A stretch of DNA of 64,000 nt. It comes from Epiperipatus broadwayi (taxonomy: Eukaryota > Onychophora > Udeonychophora > Euonychophora > Peripatidae). Shown here piece by piece: positions 59,774 to 64,000 of this stretch. Positions within the stretch are counted from its first letter, which is position 1. Every line of letters starts with the position of its first letter. The notes under the pieces are model-generated. The model was not told the DNA's origin, ran no database searches, and worked only from the letters and a program-made list of their open reading frames with translations. The position numbers and the translations under genes are program-made. The stretch covers positions 868,001 to 932,000 of the forward strand of contig JAQFVV010006294.1 in NCBI GenBank assembly GCA_028023455.1. Direction: 5' to 3'.

Positions 59774-60296
59774 TAAATGTGCAATTTTTTCCACATACAT
59801 TAGTGAAGCTATAATTATAATTTAAGATTTAATATACTGGCTTAGCGCTTTTGGGATTTAGTATTTATATCCCATACTCATAGCTTTAGGAATGAAGAAT
59901 CTGTTGTGAATTGTTGTACATGTATGCAAATGAGCCTGAATTTTTAATTAATTTGTCCAGTGTTTGGCCACTTATCTGAACCCAGTTCTGCCCAAATAAT
60001 TTGCATAGAGAAGAGCGATACCAAAATAAAGGTCAAAGAGGTTTATTACATAGCAAATGACCTCAGTGCCATTAATAAAAGAGATGCATGCTTTGCTCTC
60101 TCCAAACAATGGACTAATTAATTAAAAATTCGAGATCATTTGCATACATGTACAACAATTCACAACAGAATCTTCATTCTTAAAGCTATGAGTATGGGAT
60201 ATGAATACTAATACTCAAAAGTGCTAAGCTAGTATATTAAATCTTAAATTATAATTATAGCTTCACTAACGTATGCGAAAAAAAATTGCACATTTA
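59774..60296 (+). mobile_element. Second short Penelope-like element with long inverted repeats
   Basis: Arms of about 195 bp (59774-59967 and 60102-60296) are inverted copies. They enclose about 130 bp that codes for the end of a GIY-YIG protein. The arms include the last codons and the 3' flank, so the left arm is an inverted copy of the element's own tail. Each arm contains ATGAGTATGGGATAT and a hairpin followed by AAAGCGCTAAGC (or a variant), related to the sequence before the right arm of the 28.6-kb element. Confidence 0.75.
59963..60121 (+). pseudogene. Penelope-like GIY-YIG C-terminal fragment
   Basis: A 52-codon frame without its start reads GHLSEPSSAQIICIEKSD, KVKEVYYIANDLSAINKRDA and CFALSKQWTN, ending TAA. 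It aligns residue for residue with the last third of the 28.6-kb protein (GHLCQPVEAKLVCTEKND, EACFIAGNPNAINRKDSC). The catalytic front half is missing. Confidence 0.8.
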
Positions 60297-60299
60297 AAA

Positions 60300-63200
60300 A
60301 CTATTTAAGAATAACTGAAGCAAATACTTAAATACATTTTTAGTACTATTATAGCTTATGGTCTATCTGTCAAATGGAGCCAATATACCATATATAAAGG
60401 ACCAAAGAAAAAAAAAATTGAAGTTTCATATTTTGCATAAACAAATAAAAACATACAAAAAAAACAACATATCAAGTACAGTATTAATTAAAACCATGAA
60501 AATAAATAACATTTTAGTGATGAGGTAAAATACAAATCCATAAATCAAATTTGAAAGAGCAATCCATAGAATAAATATAAGTAAATTTTAACAAGGAAAG
60601 CAATACAAAAAGTAATCTATATTATCCATAAAATAATTAACAGCAAAAAATTTCAAAAAGCTGTCTGTGAGAAAAATGAAAAACATGCATACTATAAAAT
60701 ATATACAAACTAAAATATACACTTACAGAAAAATCTATATTAAATAAAATCATGCAATTAAATATCATTTTAGTGATGATACCAAATGCAAGTTCATAAA
60801 AATTTTAATTCTAAAAATAATCCATTTAAGAACTAAATGAAAAATATGTAAATCATAAAATGTATACAACAAAAACAAACATTAAAATTTTAATTGCTGT
60901 AAATTTCACTATGTTCACACTACATCACTAGATGACACTTTAACATAAGAACCAGTGATCATAAGTTACTAATTGTTTTCATTGTTTTAATTAATATATT
61001 TATTGCTACAAATAAAGTGGTTTTTGGAATTTAAATATATTATTTTATTTAAAACAGTATAAATCATAAATACTGTAAATTACTTTGTTATGTATTAAAT
61101 ATATTACTATTTATATTGCTAAACTTGTCAAATTATGACATTCATTTTGCTTTTATTTGTTTGCTATATATATTTTTGTTTTTTTTAAATTAATATATAA
61201 TTATTATTATTTGTTATTAGTATGTAGTTCAATCCAATAGATAAATTACAGTCTCTAATATTATCCATTTATCTTCTTCAATTTATTCACTATGTAAATT
61301 AAATGTAAAATATTGTTTACTTTTTCTATATTTTGAAAATCAATCATCACAATAAAAGTAACATTTTTTAAGGCTTTAGGAAATAATTCCAAAGGGGAGA
61401 AAAGTTAATGACTATATTAATTAGATTTTCCACTCTTTTTTGTTGGTCTGTAGCTAAAATTATATATATATAGCAGAATATATAAATAATAAATAATTTC
61501 ACTGCTAAAGATACAGACAATCAAATAAATGAACTAAAATTGATGTGAACTTTACAAAAGTTAATAAAAAATATCTGATATTTTAATCAAAGCAAACAAG
61601 CACTAAAACATTATGTGCAAATACATGCTACTTCAGCCAATAATATTCCTCTCCATTCATTGCAAAATTTTGATTTCATTATAAACTATGTACAGTAATA
61701 TTTGTTGTCAGGTGCATAGTTTTTTTAATTTTTAAATATTTAAAAATTTGTTAAGTTTAATTCTATCACTGATTCAAAGGGATGAATTAGAAGAATGTTT
61801 GAGCCAGTATTTTGTTTTGATTCTGATTAAAGTTCATATAATCATTTTTTAAGATAAAAATAAAAAAGCTAAATAAGATGCAAGATATAAAAGAAAGTTG
61901 AAAAGAATTTGTTTCAGAGTATAGTATTAAAAATTAATTTGTAAGAAATGTGTTTAGAAATACATCTATATATGTTTATTGTAAGATAACTATTTTTGTT
62001 AGTGTTTTAATTTGTTAAAATGTGTTATAAGTAAATGTACATACCTCTCTTTCTTCCTCTCTATATATACCCCTTTATCCCATAGCGCTTGGTCTTTATG
62101 TGAGGATTCACAATAGTGATCATCATCAATTTGTACCCACTATTTTGATTTATAATCGATTATTCACTATAATGATTGGACAAAAAAAGTTTCTGACAGC
62201 TAGTTTATTATACTGATGATGTCATAGAAGAATTATTAAAGTCATTTCATCCAAAAGCAAAATATTGACTTTAATGATGAAATTGTATGGCAGATATTTT
62301 ATTCATAAAACACATTATAGTGCTGCATTCAATATTTTGATTATAAGCTTAAAATATGAAAATGAATGTACAGTCTTTTATTTAATTTTCATCCAATGTT
62401 TTTATGAGACAATTAGTATTTTATTAATAACATATCCAAAGTAAACATTTCCATTGTTAATAACTACAAACATAAAAATAAAAAGGTTCATACAGTACAT
62501 GAATGTAAATCAACAAAATACTGTAAAAATAGCAAATTCGTTCAGTATAAAATTAAAAATGTACAGTACATATATTAGCTAAAATATTCAGTCAATTGAT
62601 TTTGAATAAAAATTTTCTTGTCAAATCAAAACTTCTACCACTGCTAATCTAAAATATTTTCATGAAAAAAGGGGGGGAGCAATGAGGATTAAATGGTTTC
62701 AGATTTACACAATTAAAATCAAAAATTACTAAATGTAAATTAACAATAACATTTACTCTGCTTTATTGATTTCAAAGCATCTTGTAATTCTTTTCAGATA
62801 TTCAAAGCAATGAAGACATTCTTTTCAGATATCCAAAGCAATGAAGACATTACTGCACATGTAAATAAAAAAATGCAGTACAGAGAAGAAAAAAAAATTT
62901 CATTCAGCATAAAACTAATTTTTGGTCATATGTACTATCAATATTAAATTTTAAATTGTGAACAGTATGAATATTAGTTAAAATTTCAGACAATTAATTT
63001 TGGATTAAAATCTTTATGAATGCTAATTTCAATCAAATTGAAACTGTTATCCATCGTAATAGAATTGCATTTTGGGAGGAAATGTGAAGATGATTTTATA
63101 CAATCAATAATAAATTGTGTATGATGAAAATGCAATACCAATAAAGTGAATAAGATTAATGCCTTTAATTTTTGCTTAAATAGCCCATAACTCTGCTATC

Positions 63201-64000
63201 AAAATATATTGCACTATTCAACAAATTGCTAAGTCACTGCAAAAACATGGCTACCACACTTGATAAAATAGTGACATGTCATGCCAAAAGAAACCCATTA
63301 TAGATATTGTATTTGTTTATTTAGATCAAAAGCCTTAAATATTGATTATAATAGGCAAACTCAGAATACATTAGATTATTTTTTTCCTTTTTTCAATATG
63401 CTGAAATTTTTTTTTAAAAGTTGACTCGGATTAAGCCTTTGTAATACACCTGGGTCTTGTTTTACATGATAGATTCCTCAGAAAACACGTGCAAACGAAA
63501 TTGCGCAAAAATAGATGTAACTTACATTGAAAAAGGGGGGATGTGGTCTGTGATTTTTCAAAATTCGTGTAAAAGCAAAGCACCAACGTAAAATTACTTT
63601 AAAATTCACGCAAAAAAAAAAATAAAGAAATAAAATATGACTAATAACAAATTTCAAATTTGAAAAAAATTGATACAAGACAAACTTTTTTTAACTATAA
63701 TATTTAATTTTACTCAAAATAATATATTTTTATGCATAATTTACAGTACAATAATTTACATTTTTTATACACGTTTTAATTATTATCGCTATTTGCTGAA
63801 AAACATGTTCATTTGCAAACTGGTAAAAAATCAAATTTTTCACAAGAGGAAATACAACTAGCGCCAACTTCACACTCATGTTGTGTCAATGGTTTTCTGG
63901 TGACAATGTAATTAGTAATTAATCTTTGAGATGATGATTTTATTAATTGTTTATGAAACTAACAACTAAAAATTAAATTCTTATTTTTGTCTTTAATTTT
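60300..64000. other. AT-rich sequence with no recognisable gene
   Basis: No supported gene. Contains G runs at 62671-62677 and 63535-63540 and a tandem duplication at 62790-62851. Confidence 0.5.
62790..62851. repeat. Tandem duplication, 2 x 31 bp
   Basis: Units 62790-62820 and 62821-62851, differing at one base, each starting CTTTTCAGATAT. Confidence 0.85.

Noticed and set aside
1-64000. CRISPR arrays, operons, bacterial ribosome binding sites or rRNA genes
   Set aside because: None seen. Spliced exons and eukaryotic transposons show this is animal nuclear DNA.

Overview
This is a very AT-rich, intron-bearing, repeat-dense metazoan nuclear window. Germ cell-less-type BTB exons with introns of 81 and 91 bp, hAT, Tigger, LINE, Penelope-like and tRNA-derived elements all point to an animal. 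An arthropod, perhaps an arachnid, is plausible but not shown by the sequence alone. Only one conserved host gene is recognisable: three consecutive minus-strand exons (15906-16319) of a germ cell-less (GMCL1/gcl) homologue. Two promoter-like regions with weak candidate exons lie at about 35.5-35.9 kb and 53.6-54.1 kb. Almost everything else that can be named is mobile or repeat-derived.

Layout. 2.9-3.2 kb: head-to-head pair of a repeat with a hammerhead-ribozyme fold. 6.5-7.2 kb: decayed LINE reverse transcriptase end. 8.2-11.2 kb: a complete-length hAT transposon with perfect 15-bp termini and 8-bp target duplications. Its transposase is broken by a stop, a homopolymer frameshift and a 19-bp stretch identical to Illumina adapter. 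11.3-11.9 and 14.0-14.4 kb: two short hAT-like non-autonomous elements. 15.2 kb: tRNA-derived retroposon with 17-bp duplications. 15.9-16.3 kb: gcl exons. 16.8-17.3 kb: foldback repeat. 18.5, 40.8-41.3 and 48.6 kb: three decayed copies of one LINE 3' end. 28.6-29.3 and 59.8-60.3 kb: two short Penelope-like elements (GIY-YIG nuclease ends) flanked by inverted repeats. 43.85-45.05 kb: 1.2-kb foldback of tandem units of about 413 bp carrying hammerhead ribozymes. 46.9-47.8 kb: 0.9-kb foldback of tandem 324-bp units with a promoter-like block and 15-bp flanking duplications. 49.1-50.6 kb: decayed Tigger/pogo transposase. 57.9-58.4 kb: the best-preserved copy of the first ribozyme repeat.

The most interesting theme is a set of small, apparently non-coding retroelement-like repeats arranged head-to-tail and then inverted. 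Two unrelated families each carry a type I hammerhead ribozyme with complete catalytic core, a paired stem I and a very short stem III. Copies within the window show compensatory changes in stem II as well as inactivating core mutations. Together with Penelope-type GIY-YIG fragments in the same window this suggests ribozyme-bearing (retrozyme or Penelope-like terminal repeat) elements mobilised by a Penelope-like machinery. The link is inference. Stretches not listed as features are AT-rich sequence in which I see no supported gene.
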